Shown one piece after another: positions 29,094-39,622 of a stretch of 39,667 nucleotides of DNA. This DNA is from Tieghemiomyces parasiticus. Its lineage: Eukaryota > Kickxellomycota > Dimargaritomycetes > Dimargaritales > Dimargaritaceae. How positions within the stretch are numbered: the stretch's first letter is position 1; every line of letters starts with the position of its first letter. A program made the position numbers and the translations under genes. The stretch covers positions 1-39,667 of the forward strand of contig JANBPT010000380.1 in the NCBI GenBank assembly GCA_027575765.1. Reading direction: 5' to 3'. The notes under the pieces are model-generated. The model was not told the origin of the DNA and did no database searches. It saw nothing but the letters and a program-made list of their open reading frames with translations.

Positions 29094-30263
29094 ATGACCA
29101 ACGCTGGTACCCATCCCGAATCTTTTCTCTTTACCTCCGAGTCCGTCGGTGAGGGTCACCCGGATAAGATCTGCGACCAGATCTCGGACGCCATTCTCGA
29201 CGCGTGCTTGGAGCAGGACCCGCTTTCCAAGGTAGCCTGTGAGACCGCCACCAAGACCGGGATGGTCATGGTTCTAGGTGAGATCACTACTAAGGCTACC
29301 CTGGACTACCAGCGCATCATCCGCGACACCATCAAGCAGATTGGTTATGATGATTCCTCCAAGGGTTTCGACTACAAGACCTGCAACGTCCTGGTGGCCA
29401 TCGAGCAGCAGTCCCCCGAGATCGCCCAGGGGCTGGTGCAGAACGGTAACGCCATCGAGGACACCGGTGCTGGCGACCAGGGCATCATGTTTGGCTACGC
29501 TACCGACGAGACCCCCGAGTTGATGCCCCTGACGGCCATCCTGTCGCACAAGCTTAACGTCAAGATGAGCGAACTCCGCCGCAACGGTGAGCTCGGTTGG
29601 CTCCGTCCGGACTCCAAGACCCAGGTCACCGTTGAGTACGTGAACGAGAACGGTGCCATGATCCCGCAGCGTGTGCACACAATCGTTATCTCCACCCAGC
29701 ACAACCCCGAGGTGGATAATGAGACCATCCGCCGCGAGCTCAAGGACAAGGTCATCCGCGCCGTTATCCCGGCCAAGTACCTTACCAGCGATACCATCTA
29801 CCACCTGCAGCCTTCTGGTCAGTTCATCATTGGTGGCCCGCAGGGCGACGCCGGCGTGACTGGCCGCAAGATCATTGTCGACACCTACGGCGGCTGGGGC
29901 GCCCACGGCGGCGGTGCCTTCTCTGGTAAGGACTGGTCCAAGGTGGATCGGTCGGCCGCTTATGCCGCTCGCTGGATCGCCAAGTCCCTGGTGGCCGCCG
30001 GCCTTGCCCGCCGCGCCCTTGTTCAGGTCTCGTACGCTATCGGTGTCGCCCACCCGCTGTCCATCTTTGTCGACACCTACGGTACCGGCAAGCGCACCGA
30101 CGCTGAGTTGCTGACCATCATCAAGAACAACTTTGATCTTCGTCCCGGTGTCATTGTCAAGGAACTCAACCTCTTCCAACCCATCTACAAGAAGACCGCC
30201 TGTTACGGCCATTTCGGTCGCGAGGAGTTCACCTGGGAGCAGCCCAAGCCCCTCAAGTTCTAA
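29094..30263 (+). CDS. SAM2: S-adenosylmethionine synthetase
   Basis: Intronless, 389 aa, the usual length for eukaryotic methionine adenosyltransferase. Makes S-adenosylmethionine from methionine and ATP, releasing phosphate and pyrophosphate; cytosolic tetramer. Signatures: [18 protein letters not shown] (about 16-33, ATP/metal binding), [12 protein letters not shown] (125-136, the family hexapeptide) and GGGAFSGKD (272-280, P-loop-like), plus [12 protein letters not shown]. Start at 29094, just before the conserved [15 protein letters not shown]. Codon usage is strongly biased to C/G endings, as expected for a highly expressed gene. SAM1 or SAM2 cannot be told apart from one copy; the symbol follows yeast usage. 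Confidence 0.97.
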   Translation: MTNAGTHPESFLFTSESVGEGHPDKICDQISDAILDACLEQDPLSKVACETATKTGMVMVLGEITTKATLDYQRIIRDTIKQIGYDDSSKGFDYKTCNVLVAIEQQSPEIAQGLVQNGNAIEDTGAGDQGIMFGYATDETPELMPLTAILSHKLNVKMSELRRNGELGWLRPDSKTQVTVEYVNENGAMIPQRVHTIVISTQHNPEVDNETIRRELKDKVIRAVIPAKYLTSDTIYHLQPSGQFIIGGPQGDAGVTGRKIIVDTYGGWGAHGGGAFSGKDWSKVDRSAAYAARWIAKSLVAAGLARRALVQVSYAIGVAHPLSIFVDTYGTGKRTDAELLTIIKNNFDLRPGVIVKELNLFQPIYKKTACYGHFGREEFTWEQPKPLKF

Positions 30264-30910
30264 ATGTGTGCGTGCCTTCTTGGCTGTCCGGCTCTGCGGA
30301 TAGGGCTCCCTGATTCCACTCGCCATCCCTGTCCTCTCAGCTGCCGCCCGTATTTCATCTCCATCATACTACATATAATCCACCCTCTTTTCATAACCCC
30401 ACTCTCTCTACCCCTAACCGGCGATTCCAAGGACGCTCCACTTTCGCTTTTTTTTCACCATTCTTTCTGTTCTTCATCTGACATTCGTGGTTCTATTGTT
30501 TTTTTTTCCTCTTGTCTGCTCTTTACTTTCATTTCACTATCGTGGCAATTCACTAAACCTACCAACATTATCATCTCAACGACTACATGGCGGATTTTAC
30601 CCTCATCTCCAAAGATGAGCCTGGCTAGACGTAAGTACCGCCTGCACCCGCTTAAGTACATTGGATAGGTAGAAATGCGATTCCTTTTAATTAGAGAGGC
30701 AGCGTTGATATTGTAAAATTGGACAGGCGTGTATGGAAAGTAATAGAAAGCGAGTATACGAGGGCAAATGTAGAAATGAACCAAGCGTATCTAAATACCC
30801 ATGGTTTAACTAAAAGAATTGGTCCAAGTGTGTGTGAGTGATGAGAGGAGAGGGGGGGGGGAGAGAGAGAGGGTAAAATTATTATTTTTTCTTTCCTGGA
30901 GTACACACAA
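30264..30910. other. convergent 3' region SAM synthetase / Ptm1-like
   Basis: About 650 bases holding the 3' UTRs of both genes. T-rich on the plus strand to about 30550, then a GA-rich stretch with ten G at 30852-30861 (C on the sense strand of the Ptm1-like gene) followed by a short GA repeat. No supported gene. Confidence 0.5.
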
Positions 30911-33190
30911 TTACTTGGCGCCGCCCTGTTGAAAATCCGAAAATTCGTCGTGACGGCCTTCTTCGTCCGAGTCGTGCTCGTGGAGCTGACCGGCCAGGGG
31001 AGCGGCCCCGCGTGACCGACTGGTGGCGCTACCCCCACCGAGTAGGGTTGTACTTCCATCGCCGGGACTATTGCTATGACGGTCATTTTCCGACGTGGTA
31101 TGGTGATCATCACCGTCATCAAAGTGGTCGCCAGCATCAAACAGGGTGGTCATAGCGTCCTGGGTCGCAACGGGCGGGCTACTCGCGGCCTTGGCGGCGG
31201 GTCCACCCAGACTCTTAGACCGTGACAGGCCGCTACGGTGGTGGTCCGGAGACGGGGGGTCGTCCTGGAGAGTGGCACTGTAACCGGACGTGTTGTGGGA
31301 CCGCGGGCCGGTGGGGAATCCCCGCACGTCGTTATCATTCGCCTGACGACTGCCGCACGTGCTATGGTCGTCCTCGTCGTCGTCACTCTCGTCGCCGCGG
31401 TTGAGGAAGTCGTCGAAATGGTCGGGCGAGTTGAACTGGCGGAGGGCGATGGCGGGGTCCAAGTAGGCATCTCCATCACCACCATGACGGTTGCCCACGT
31501 CGGCGTTCCCACGTAGGTAAGCAGCCGCCGCACCAGCCCCTAGCCCTGCTCCGGCAGGGGCCAGGCTGGGCGAATTCAGGGGCGAAAAGTCCTCGTCACG
31601 AGCGTTGGCGGTGGTCTCGTCACCCGCCAATTCCTCCAGCCCGTACCGAGAATTGTGCGGGGTGGGACGCCAGATGAAGAGAATGACAAAGAAGGCGAAG
31701 GTGTACAGACAGTTGAGCCAACCGTCAAACAGGAGCCAACGCAACCGCCACCGAAACACGATCCAACGCGGGTCGGCGCGGAACCCAAAGCTAAAGGCGT
31801 TGACGACCACCAGGAGTAAAATGACGCAGGCGCAAAAGAACAGGAGCCGCCAGAGCTGGCGGTACATGGTGAGTTTAAAGTGCTGGTGGCGTTGCTGCAG
31901 GTAGCGTACCGTTTTGGTCATGGCCGTCAGGATCCACACGTAAAAAGTCACCATGGTGATGGCGAGCGGGAGGAGGGCGATAAAGGCCACCAGCTCGGAA
32001 TCGTCGTGCCCGAACCGCGCGATGGTGGCCACCCCGTACAGCGAAGAAAACAACAGTTGGAGGCCCGCCAGGATCTGGCACTTGAGCATCGTACGGCCCA
32101 GACTGGGTTTCACCACACTGTACCCCAGGGCGATGAGCAGGAGTAGGAGGAACGACAGGCTGTTGCGCAGCGAGCTGAGGATGATTAAAAACACCGTGAG
32201 CGACATGGCCTTGGTCCCGTGGGCGTTGTAGTGCTGGTTGAACCAAAACTCGACCGCGTAGTCCACCAGCAGACACAGGAGGAGTAACGACAGGTAGTTT
32301 TGCATGGGCAAAATCTCACGCCAGTACCGGATGGTGCCCACCGCCCACCAGAGGGTGACCAGCAAGTAGGTCAAGGTGAGCAGACCGTAGAACAATATCT
32401 TTGGGTAGTCAATGGCCGGCAGGCTGCCGTACGGGTTGATCCATTGGACCTCGCCTCGGAACTGGCCGCCGTTACCCAAGACGTCCACGCAGTAGATGCC
32501 CGTCTCGGATACGGGGTAACTGATAATATCTTCCAGCCCCCCGGCATCGGTCTGCGCGAGGTCGATGTACCGGCTGATCATGGGCGAGGCCAGTCCGTTT
32601 GGGTCGTCGACCAGCATCTGGCCGTAGGTGGTGCGGTCGCACAGGCCCAGCTCGATGGCGTCGTCGGTACACACGTACACCTTGGTCAGGTTGTTGTTGA
32701 GCGGGTTGGGAACGCCCAAGTGGTACTGGTCGAGCCAGTTGAACACGACCACCGAAACCCGGGTGGCTGTGGTGGAGTCTCCGCCGTGGAGTTGGCCCTG
32801 CGGCGTGAAACTCACATTGACCAGGGCTGGACGGTAACTCCGGAGTACCGTGTTGGTGCCGTAGATGGATGAACAAACATACTTTTGAGTCGGGTCGTCG
32901 CTGATGGTCGCCTTGTCCGCCGTTTCCAGCCGGGCGCCGGCACGCGTGGCCACTGGGACATCAGCAATACTGGTCTCAGCGCTGGCAGCAATTTTGGACA
33001 CCGCGCTGTCATCGGTACTGAAGCCGGGTGTCGCGGTGGTGGTAGCAGGGTCGTCGGCTCGGACCACGGGGATCAGGAGAACCAGGACCAGGGTCACAAG
33101 CAGTAGAGCTCGGACCAGCCAGCCGCTGTTGGCAGGGGCGGTATCACCCGGTCGACGCGACGGTGAGTGAGAGTGGAGAAGCCTGGCCAT
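30911..33190 (-). CDS. Ptm1/TMEM87-like seven-transmembrane protein
   Basis: Intronless, 759 aa from the ATG at 33190; the frame opens upstream only with TTG. A signal sequence lies at about 24-44 (WLVRALLLVTLVLVLLIPVV, cut near RAD). The lumenal domain about 45-260 contains several Cys. Seven transmembrane helices follow at about 263-508, beginning DYPKILFYGLLTLTYLL and ending FVILFIWRPTPHNSRYGL; that last block and YWREILPMQNYLS are typical of the lung seven-transmembrane (Lung_7-TM_R) family with yeast Ptm1 and TMEM87/GPR107-108. These proteins sit in Golgi/endosomal membranes and act in traffic. The cytosolic tail of about 240 residues is Ser/Asp/His-rich and disordered, with acidic DESDDDEDD clusters that could be casein-kinase sites; it is longer than in many relatives. 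Confidence 0.9.
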   Translation of the reverse strand: MARLLHSHSPSRRPGDTAPANSGWLVRALLLVTLVLVLLIPVVRADDPATTTATPGFSTDDSAVSKIAASAETSIADVPVATRAGARLETADKATISDDPTQKYVCSSIYGTNTVLRSYRPALVNVSFTPQGQLHGGDSTTATRVSVVVFNWLDQYHLGVPNPLNNNLTKVYVCTDDAIELGLCDRTTYGQMLVDDPNGLASPMISRYIDLAQTDAGGLEDIISYPVSETGIYCVDVLGNGGQFRGEVQWINPYGSLPAIDYPKILFYGLLTLTYLLVTLWWAVGTIRYWREILPMQNYLSLLLLCLLVDYAVEFWFNQHYNAHGTKAMSLTVFLIILSSLRNSLSFLLLLLIALGYSVVKPSLGRTMLKCQILAGLQLLFSSLYGVATIARFGHDDSELVAFIALLPLAITMVTFYVWILTAMTKTVRYLQQRHQHFKLTMYRQLWRLLFFCACVILLLVVVNAFSFGFRADPRWIVFRWRLRWLLFDGWLNCLYTFAFFVILFIWRPTPHNSRYGLEELAGDETTANARDEDFSPLNSPSLAPAGAGLGAGAAAAYLRGNADVGNRHGGDGDAYLDPAIALRQFNSPDHFDDFLNRGDESDDDEDDHSTCGSRQANDNDVRGFPTGPRSHNTSGYSATLQDDPPSPDHHRSGLSRSKSLGGPAAKAASSPPVATQDAMTTLFDAGDHFDDGDDHHTTSENDRHSNSPGDGSTTLLGGGSATSRSRGAAPLAGQLHEHDSDEEGRHDEFSDFQQGGAK

Positions 33191-35677
33191 CGTTGGCGAC
33201 ACGATGCGATGCAGCGGGCTTGGCAATTAGGCGTTCAGGATGGGTGCGGTGAGATTGTGGGACGGGAGGTGGGGCCGGTGGAACTGTCGATGTCAACCGA
33301 GGCAAAAATAAGTAGGGAGGCCCCAATTCGAAATGCCTAGAGTACAGGGCTGTCGCATGCGCAAGTACGTAGTCAGGCGCTGGTGTAGGGTAGAGGAGGT
33401 TGGGGGTTTGTGGCTTGGCAACCCGGAGATGGCGATTAGGAACTGACGAGCGTGCAGTAGGCGACTGAAACTCGCCTTTTTGAAACCGGCGATGAGGGCG
33501 GGGCGTTGAGCGGGGCCAGAGACGACGAAGGGCTCCGGTGCCAAGTGACTGAGAGGGCACCCGACGGCTACGTGCGAGGTCAGGTCGTGCAGCCCGTTCA
33601 CCACGTAGTATGTAGAGGGGGGAAGGGACTTCGGCAAGGCCCAAATTTTCGCTAGTGGGAGTAGCCGAGTACGTTATCAAGGGGGATGGGGGCGAGCCCC
33701 AGGTGCCCGAGTCCGAGCCCGAGCCCGAGCCCGATACTGTTCGTGGGGGCTATCCGACAGGAAGACGACCGATCCAACTATGGCGGAAGGAGAGGTACCG
33801 CGGGGCCTCGCGCGGTAGCGGGTGCTGGGCCACTCGGGGTACTTTTGGTATTGCGTCTTATGGAATGTATACACGGAGGCGAGAGGAAAAAGGTTGGGGA
33901 TGGCAACTGCTATCTACCCTTTGACAAAAAAAATATACAACGGCGTGACAGGCCTCGCCCGACTCCTCTCCTCCCGTCCTTATTAGTTACAAGGACTGCT
34001 CTGAATTATGTTCGGCGTAGTAGGGGGCGGGAGAAGGCAGGTGACGTGGTCGCAAGGCCCATCGGCCCGAGCTCCGTTAGATTGGCCTGGGGGGTGAACA
34101 CGACCTAGTTTAGACTGCGAGGTACTTGGCACTAGGGAGACGCGTCAGCCATATGATAGATACCTTCATTACATGCCAGGTAAGCCCGCTAACTGGAAAA
34201 CGGACCCGCATCTGCATTGCTCTGGGCGCTAACCATATCGTAAGCCCCCCAAGCCTGTGGCTGTCGGTGGTGCTTGAAACTAGTTGTCCCAGTAGTATCA
34301 CGTCGAGTTAGGGGTGGCCGCCGTATGCTGAATATTACCAATGGTCATTGTCAAGCCGCCGCTGGATGTCCGTTTAGATTTCAGTTCAGCGATAAACTGG
34401 CACACAAGGTCAGTTATCAAATCTTAGTCGTATCAAGGCTAGGTTTTGGACGATAGAATGGCAGGCACGAGGCCATCTGAGTACCGAATGAAGCGATCCC
34501 TCATCCACTTCCGACTGGCAGGTATTTTTTTTATCAAGCATGCATTTTATCGGCAACGCCCTTCGCCACAAGCCCAGGCGCTAAATTACCCGATTAGTAC
34601 GAGCAACAGGATAACCTTTACTGAAAATCAGGGCCACGATTGCCCAAATCTCTCGACTAGCTCCAAAAAGACTATCGCTTATGCTGGACATGGCGCGCCA
34701 ACCAGAGCATTTCCATTGGGCAAAAGCAGCAGAACAGCCATCTGCCTGGACCGTGGATGGCACTGAGGGGCGGTTATCGCCCTGCTTTACTCCTACTGGT
34801 TGGTGTGGCGCGCTTCGTTCACCTACTGCCGCATACCACGCCACATCCGATTGGGAAAATATTTCAATCGGTCGCGTGGGGGGAAGGTATGGCGACGATC
34901 GCCGACGAACAAGCTCGCTAAACGCACCTCTCGCTCTTCCCCCCCTCTTCTCCCCTGTCCTCTACCTACCCCCTTCCCCCGTTGTGTCCTATACTATCCA
35001 CCCTTCTCCTCCGCCCTCGGTTATGCGGCCTGAAAGTGGTATTACGAGCGAGGTGGGTGAGGCGCTGTAGGCTTTGACTCTTTTAATGGAGAATAGATCC
35101 TTTGGCGACGGTATAGGGCTGCCAGCGCCCTCAAAGGACCCGTACCGGCCTTCCCTCTGATTGTCTCGCCCTTTCCTGCTGCCACCTGTAGCAAAGAATT
35201 CTATGTCCTCTGTCTCTTTATCCACACCGGTACCGTTGGCGCATCGACCAGTCACGGAAGAGGGCGGTGGCGGAAGGACGGGGCCCAGGCGAGATGGGTA
35301 AGGGCTAAGTGGTTTGCACCGTCGCCCTTCGCCCCTCTGTACGGCGGTCGACCTGGTCCCCTGCGGCCCGATAGTCACTCGCCAGCAATATCTTCCCGCT
35401 AGTGCTCGCTTACGACCAATTTCTGCAGTCTATAAGAAGGTCGTTACCGCCGGTCGTCGCATATGGTTAATGCAACTCCGCCTTATATCCTTTTTACCTT
35501 CTCCTAATAACCTTGGCCCCCCATATTCCTGGCTGCGCCTCTCCGTATATCTTCAGCCATCCCCCCACCCCCTGCGAGCCTAGTAAGATACCGCTTATCT
35601 TTAGCTGGTTCTGCCGATAGCCCCTACACTCCCTGCTATACCACCCGCTTTTGCCAAGTTCAGCCGTTGCCGCCGCC
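33191..35677. other. divergent intergenic region Ptm1-like / PL38
   Basis: About 2.5 kb between two divergent starts. Includes a short CGAGCC repeat at 33708-33734 and a pyrimidine-rich tract near 34930-35020. TATAAGAAG near 35431 could be a TATA for the lyase gene, 248 bases before its ATG. Open frames here lack domains. Confidence 0.45.
33708..33734. repeat. CGAGCC hexanucleotide repeat
   Basis: About four and a half units of CGAGCC, the first one varied to CGAGTC. In one frame it would code Glu-Pro, but no gene is supported around it. Confidence 0.8.
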
Positions 35678-37027
35678 ATGGGGCATATCACCTCCATCCC
35701 CCTCCTGGTTGCACTGCTGGTCCTGTCCACCACCGCTCTGGAAGACGCATTCCTCAACCTCACCGCTCTCATATCGCTCAAGGCAACCCCAGGTTCCCAG
35801 CAGGCCCAGGGTGCCCTTAAGCGCAAGGCTGACGAGTTCGCCACCAAGAGTACCAAATATGCTCTCACGCGTAACTCTGCTATTCCGTCCTCGATCCCAA
35901 AAGGTACCTACGTTAGCTACGCTGTCTACTTCCACCCGGACTGTTCACTGCCTATTAACAAGGCACTCACCAGCTGCAAATGGACCCGCAAGGATGGTAA
36001 TCGTAACACCGAAGTGAGCAAACTTTCCGACAACCCTGGCGATCTTAAGGGTGTCTGTGACGCCGTCCGCACCCTCTCGCTTGCCTACGGTATCTACCAG
36101 GATACCCGCTACGCCACCGGGGCTTTGGACATCCTCAAGTCGTTTTTTATCAACCCGGAAACCGCAATGCTGCCTAACCTCGATTACGGTCAAATCGAGC
36201 CGGGAACGCAAACAAAGAAATACGGCGATAAGGGCCGGCCCGCAGGCCTGATCGAGTCGCGCTGTCTCGGTAACATGTTTATAGCCAGCCAAACGCTGGC
36301 CAAGGCGCCCGGCGCCGAGACCACTCTAGCCGGCGTCCGCAAATGGGTGAGCAGCTTCGTGGAATGGTTCAAGTCCAGTGAAATTGGTAAGGATGAAATC
36401 CTGTCGGCCAACAATCACGGAACCGCCGCGGCCTTCCAGCTCGCCGCCTTCTATACTTTCCTGGGTGATAAGACCAGCGCTGCTGCCGCCATCAACAATT
36501 TTCTCAAGGGCGCTTACCCCAAGCAGATCGCCGCCGACGGGTCCATGCCCCTGGAAGCGGACCGTAACGATGGTTTCCACTACTCTCTGATGAACCTGTA
36601 CATGCTCATTAATCTTGCCGGTGTCGCCGAGTCGCTGGGTATCAGCATGTGGAAGGCTCCCGCTGGCGAGGGCCGTACTCTGCAGACCGCCATCGATTTC
36701 TATCTACCTTACGCCCACAAGAAAAAGACGTTCACGAACAAGGGCGGTCAGGGTGTGCAGCTCGAACCATTAGTCTATCCGTTCCAGATGGCCGCCGCTC
36801 ACTACGGGGACTCCGGCCAGAAGTATAAGGGGGCCATCCAAGCAATCGCTAAGCCATCGTACAACCCAACCAACCAGGCTTACCTCTACACGGACATGTC
36901 GTACGGACTTCCGAGTAAGGGTGTCAAGCGGGAAAACAGTTCCAACGACGAATCCTCGACACCCGAGTCGAAAATTAGCAAGACCGACGGCTCCAAACGT
37001 AAAAGCCTTAAGCCCGCCAGCACCTGA
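35678..37027 (+). CDS. secreted PL38 / alginate-lyase-superfamily polysaccharide lyase
   Basis: Intronless, 449 aa from ATG 35678 in strong context (GCCGCCATGG); the longer frame begins only at TTG. Residues 1-20 are a signal peptide. The body matches the alginate_lyase fold (alpha/alpha toroid). YVSYAVYFHPD (about 78-88) aligns with the family DYxSLxPYWWPDP, then WTRKDGNRNTEV (family YxRRDGxxNPE), VRTLSLAYGIYQDTRYA and FFINPETAMLPNLDYGQ. The catalytic-type NNHG lies at 245-248 and the QIAADGSMPLEADRNDGFHYS region at 283-303. Such enzymes cut uronic-acid polymers by beta-elimination; PL38 members include glucuronan lyases. Substrate here is unproven. The 35-residue C-terminal tail is basic/Ser-rich, outside the domain. 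The family is mostly bacterial, so transfer is possible. Confidence 0.85.
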   Translation: MGHITSIPLLVALLVLSTTALEDAFLNLTALISLKATPGSQQAQGALKRKADEFATKSTKYALTRNSAIPSSIPKGTYVSYAVYFHPDCSLPINKALTSCKWTRKDGNRNTEVSKLSDNPGDLKGVCDAVRTLSLAYGIYQDTRYATGALDILKSFFINPETAMLPNLDYGQIEPGTQTKKYGDKGRPAGLIESRCLGNMFIASQTLAKAPGAETTLAGVRKWVSSFVEWFKSSEIGKDEILSANNHGTAAAFQLAAFYTFLGDKTSAAAAINNFLKGAYPKQIAADGSMPLEADRNDGFHYSLMNLYMLINLAGVAESLGISMWKAPAGEGRTLQTAIDFYLPYAHKKKTFTNKGGQGVQLEPLVYPFQMAAAHYGDSGQKYKGAIQAIAKPSYNPTNQAYLYTDMSYGLPSKGVKRENSSNDESSTPESKISKTDGSKRKSLKPAST

Positions 37028-37363
37028 TTATTATTCTATCTTGCATCCCTCCCACCCATTGACGTAGAGATGGTTGACAGACGATGCTGGATTCTTACCA
37101 GCCGCGTCACACGCAGACGGCCGGTCCGCTGCACAAGTGTCCCACTCTATATTGTACGTTATGTTAACCGTGTCGCGGGCGGCGTCCAACCAGATTAAAT
37201 GGCATCGGCATGCATAATTTCCACCTCTTAGTTTACATATTTTTTTAAAAATGGTTTGGTGATAAGTTGTATCAGTTCGATTTCCGGTAATCAGAGTAGA
37301 ACCATGGCATGCAAAAAAAACACCACATGCATATCGAAGGAGGGCCGGCAGCACTGCGATACC
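37028..37363. other. convergent 3' region PL38 / POP5
   Basis: 336 bases holding 3' UTRs. A 107-codon minus frame at 37031-37354 has no coding bias or domain and is probably chance. Confidence 0.5.
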
Positions 37364-38608
37364 TCAGCCTTCGATATGCTTGAGACACTGCAGCTCTTCC
37401 GACAGTACCGCGTTGGCTATTAACATGACCAAATTATCAGGTGTAAGGTAGAGTGCGGGACAGTCGGGATCAGAGAAAGTCCGAAGAAGTCGGGATGGGG
37501 AGGGTGGCAGATGGGGCGCGTTAATAACGTGGTTCAAAATGTCGGACCAGTTTAGTTGACGGTTTCGTCTTCCGGTACTTGATAGCCAATCAAGGTACAC
37601 ACTGGGCGACATAGTTGTACCAACAGCAGCTTCTTTCATGTACGATCCGGAGATCGGTCTACATAATGGGCCCTCTAGGTGATCCCCCTCCCACTCGCTA
37701 TGCCCTTCTCTCCCGTAAGGTAACCTACCTTTAGTGGCGTGGACAGCCGTGCTCTGCTTCTGGCACCACTTAAGTATAAGGTCGCGATTATAATTCGTGG
37801 CCTCTTCGCGTACCTGCCTAATAGTACCTGGTGATGAAGGACGTATATTTCACAAAACATGGGGGACAATGTGCAGGTACGAATGGCGATGAAGTTAGTC
37901 AATACGTAGTGAAATTATCAAAAGGTGGTCCGAAACAGCCATTTGGAGATGCCCGCGGATCTTCTAGTAACGAGCGGGTAGCCAGTAGGATAGATTTCAG
38001 GTAAAAACTTCCTCGCGTACAGACGCCGTGCATGACCTACCGGAAACCCGGAGAACCCGCACCATACAGTGTATATTCTCAAGACGGTTCATGAAGGTCA
38101 TTGCTGTCCAGTAGAGCTGGTACTTGCTGCGGGGAACGCGGAGTATACCGATATGCGTGCGATGGCTATAATAGATATCTAGGGGGACGGGAAACGAAAA
38201 AGGGGGAGGTGGAGTGGATCAAGGGTGGCGACAAAATAGTCGAATGATACCGGTGATGGGTACCAGGGTGTTGATTAGAAGGATAGTGTGGTGACTGGCA
38301 GCTGGCCAGATCTAAATAAAGCCCTCCCTAGCCCTCAATTCGCAACCTACGCATCCCATAACCCTTCAAAGACTCAAGTCCGCCGATTCCGGGAACCTAC
38401 CTTTGCATGTGTGGCTTTGAAGGTGGTAGCGCCCCGGGTCACCGTAGAGCTCTTCCAGCTTATCGCGTGTGGCATTAACGATATGTTTTCCGCCCCAGGG
38501 ACGATCACCCGGACCTTTGGCGCCGAGCTCCACGTCACTGGTACCGACACCGTTGGAGCCTTCATAGACCACTTCATAGAGGATGTAGCGATGCTTGGTG
38601 CGGACCAT
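37364..38608 (-). CDS. POP5: POP5, protein subunit of RNase P / RNase MRP
   Basis: Exons 38608-38401, 38178-38041, 37827-37729 and, less certain, 37416-37364; 165 aa (human POP5 is 163). Three donors share GTAGGT and phases close. Family landmarks: MVRTKHRYILYEV at the N-terminus (family MVRFKHRYLL), KLEELYGDPGRY (family xxHGxFG), THIGILRVPRSKYQLYWTAM (family YTGIVLLRCxKEFYQLVWSAL), and SGTIRQVREEATNYNRDLIL (family GTIRxCQxxxIxYxxxxL). It is an RRM-like core subunit that binds the catalytic RNA for tRNA 5' maturation and rRNA processing. The final exon rests on TTAATAG/CC at 37417-37418. Alternatively the third exon reads straight on without a stop to 37364, adding over 100 atypical residues; the GTAGGT donor argues for splicing. 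Confidence 0.85.
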
Positions 38609-39558
38609 GGTGGCGATGAAGAATCAAGTGAAAATAAGGGGAAAAAAGATGTTGCATTGACGGCGAACGAGATTCCGCGAGTCAATACTTTAAAAAAAAA
38701 AGCCAAGTGGTTGAGAGGTCAACGACGCTGTCGCAAGGCCAAATGGTCAATGCCTTCTGGGTGGCCGGATGTGGGCCCTGGCATGTAACCGGACATTAAA
38801 AAACGGCTGCACCCTAACAACTATGTTTTGCAGAGGTGTTCGCATAGCAGCTGATTTATTTTTGCACCTGCTAAGATTGAGAATTTTGCGCTACCCACTC
38901 GCCAACTGTGCGTCTTGGGTTACGCATAGTTTGCATGGGCTGTGGTCAGTCAGTATGCATCGTCGCATTTTGCGCCAGAACTGGTGAATCCTGCGTTGCT
39001 CCTGTTGCTGTTGATGTCACTAAGTCCTCGAGCTGCACCGACAATGCCAGGTAGACGCTACTTGCCATACCGGCCTAGGTCAATGCCATTGATGGCTGGG
39101 CTAAAAACTGATCGGGGATATTATTCACCACCATTGATGATGATTATGGTCGGAATAATCGCCAGCTTATGATCGCAGCCTTAACAGCGACCGCTCACCT
39201 GGATTCGGAACGATCACGCTAAGCCGAGTCCATCGAAGTCGCCTGCACCGTTTGATGCATTATCCTACAATGAGTCTTGCTTACGATAGCATGCTTCAGT
39301 GTCCTCCCGTCTCCTTCAGGCTGTGTTTTTCCCTGCTGCTTTTCTATAATGTATTACTCACTGCTGCCACTTCGCATCAACTGTTGGAAGTCAAGGCCGG
39401 AATGGATACATAGTATCTGTCCACTGGCCGCCTCAATAAACGAGAGACTGCCCTATAGCCCTTTACTCTTCTATCGTAATCTCAACCCCCGCGTATTTAC
39501 TACACCACACCTATACACCGCACCCTGTAATCCACTTTCAACCACCATCATTCCCACA
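38609..39558. other. divergent intergenic region right of POP5
   Basis: About 950 bases between the POP5 start and a possible gene start at 39559. The open frame at 38288-38788 (plus) is largely antisense to POP5 exon 1 and is rejected. From about 39460 the plus strand becomes C/A-rich (ACCACACCTATACACC), like the 5' leaders of other genes here. Confidence 0.5.
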
Positions 39559-39622
39559 ATGTATTATACAACTCATTTAGAAGAACTATGTACACTTCTC
39601 GAGATGCACCACACGGCCTGCC
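39559..39622 (+). CDS. possible first exon of a gene cut off by the window end
   Basis: The ATG at 39559 follows a C/A-rich, leader-like stretch (CATCATTCCCACAATG) and opens a short frame MYYTTHLEELCTLLEMHHT. It meets a donor-like CAAG/GTATGG at about 39626, after which the frame soon closes. The leader composition resembles that before TOM22 and Gly-rich gene 2. Too short to assign a family, and the exon end is approximate. Confidence 0.3.

Noticed and set aside
29274..30326. 350-codon minus-strand frame opposite SAM synthetase
   Set aside because: Exact antisense of a highly conserved, codon-biased gene; the C-ending codon bias removes antisense stops. Low-complexity Gly/Asp/Val/Leu protein with no domain.
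37031..37354. 107-codon minus-strand frame between PL38 and POP5
   Set aside because: Cys-containing but without signal peptide, domain or codon bias; lies in convergent 3' UTR territory.
38288..38788. 166-codon plus-strand frame
   Set aside because: Mostly antisense to POP5 exon 1 and its promoter; the POP5 reading has clear family motifs.
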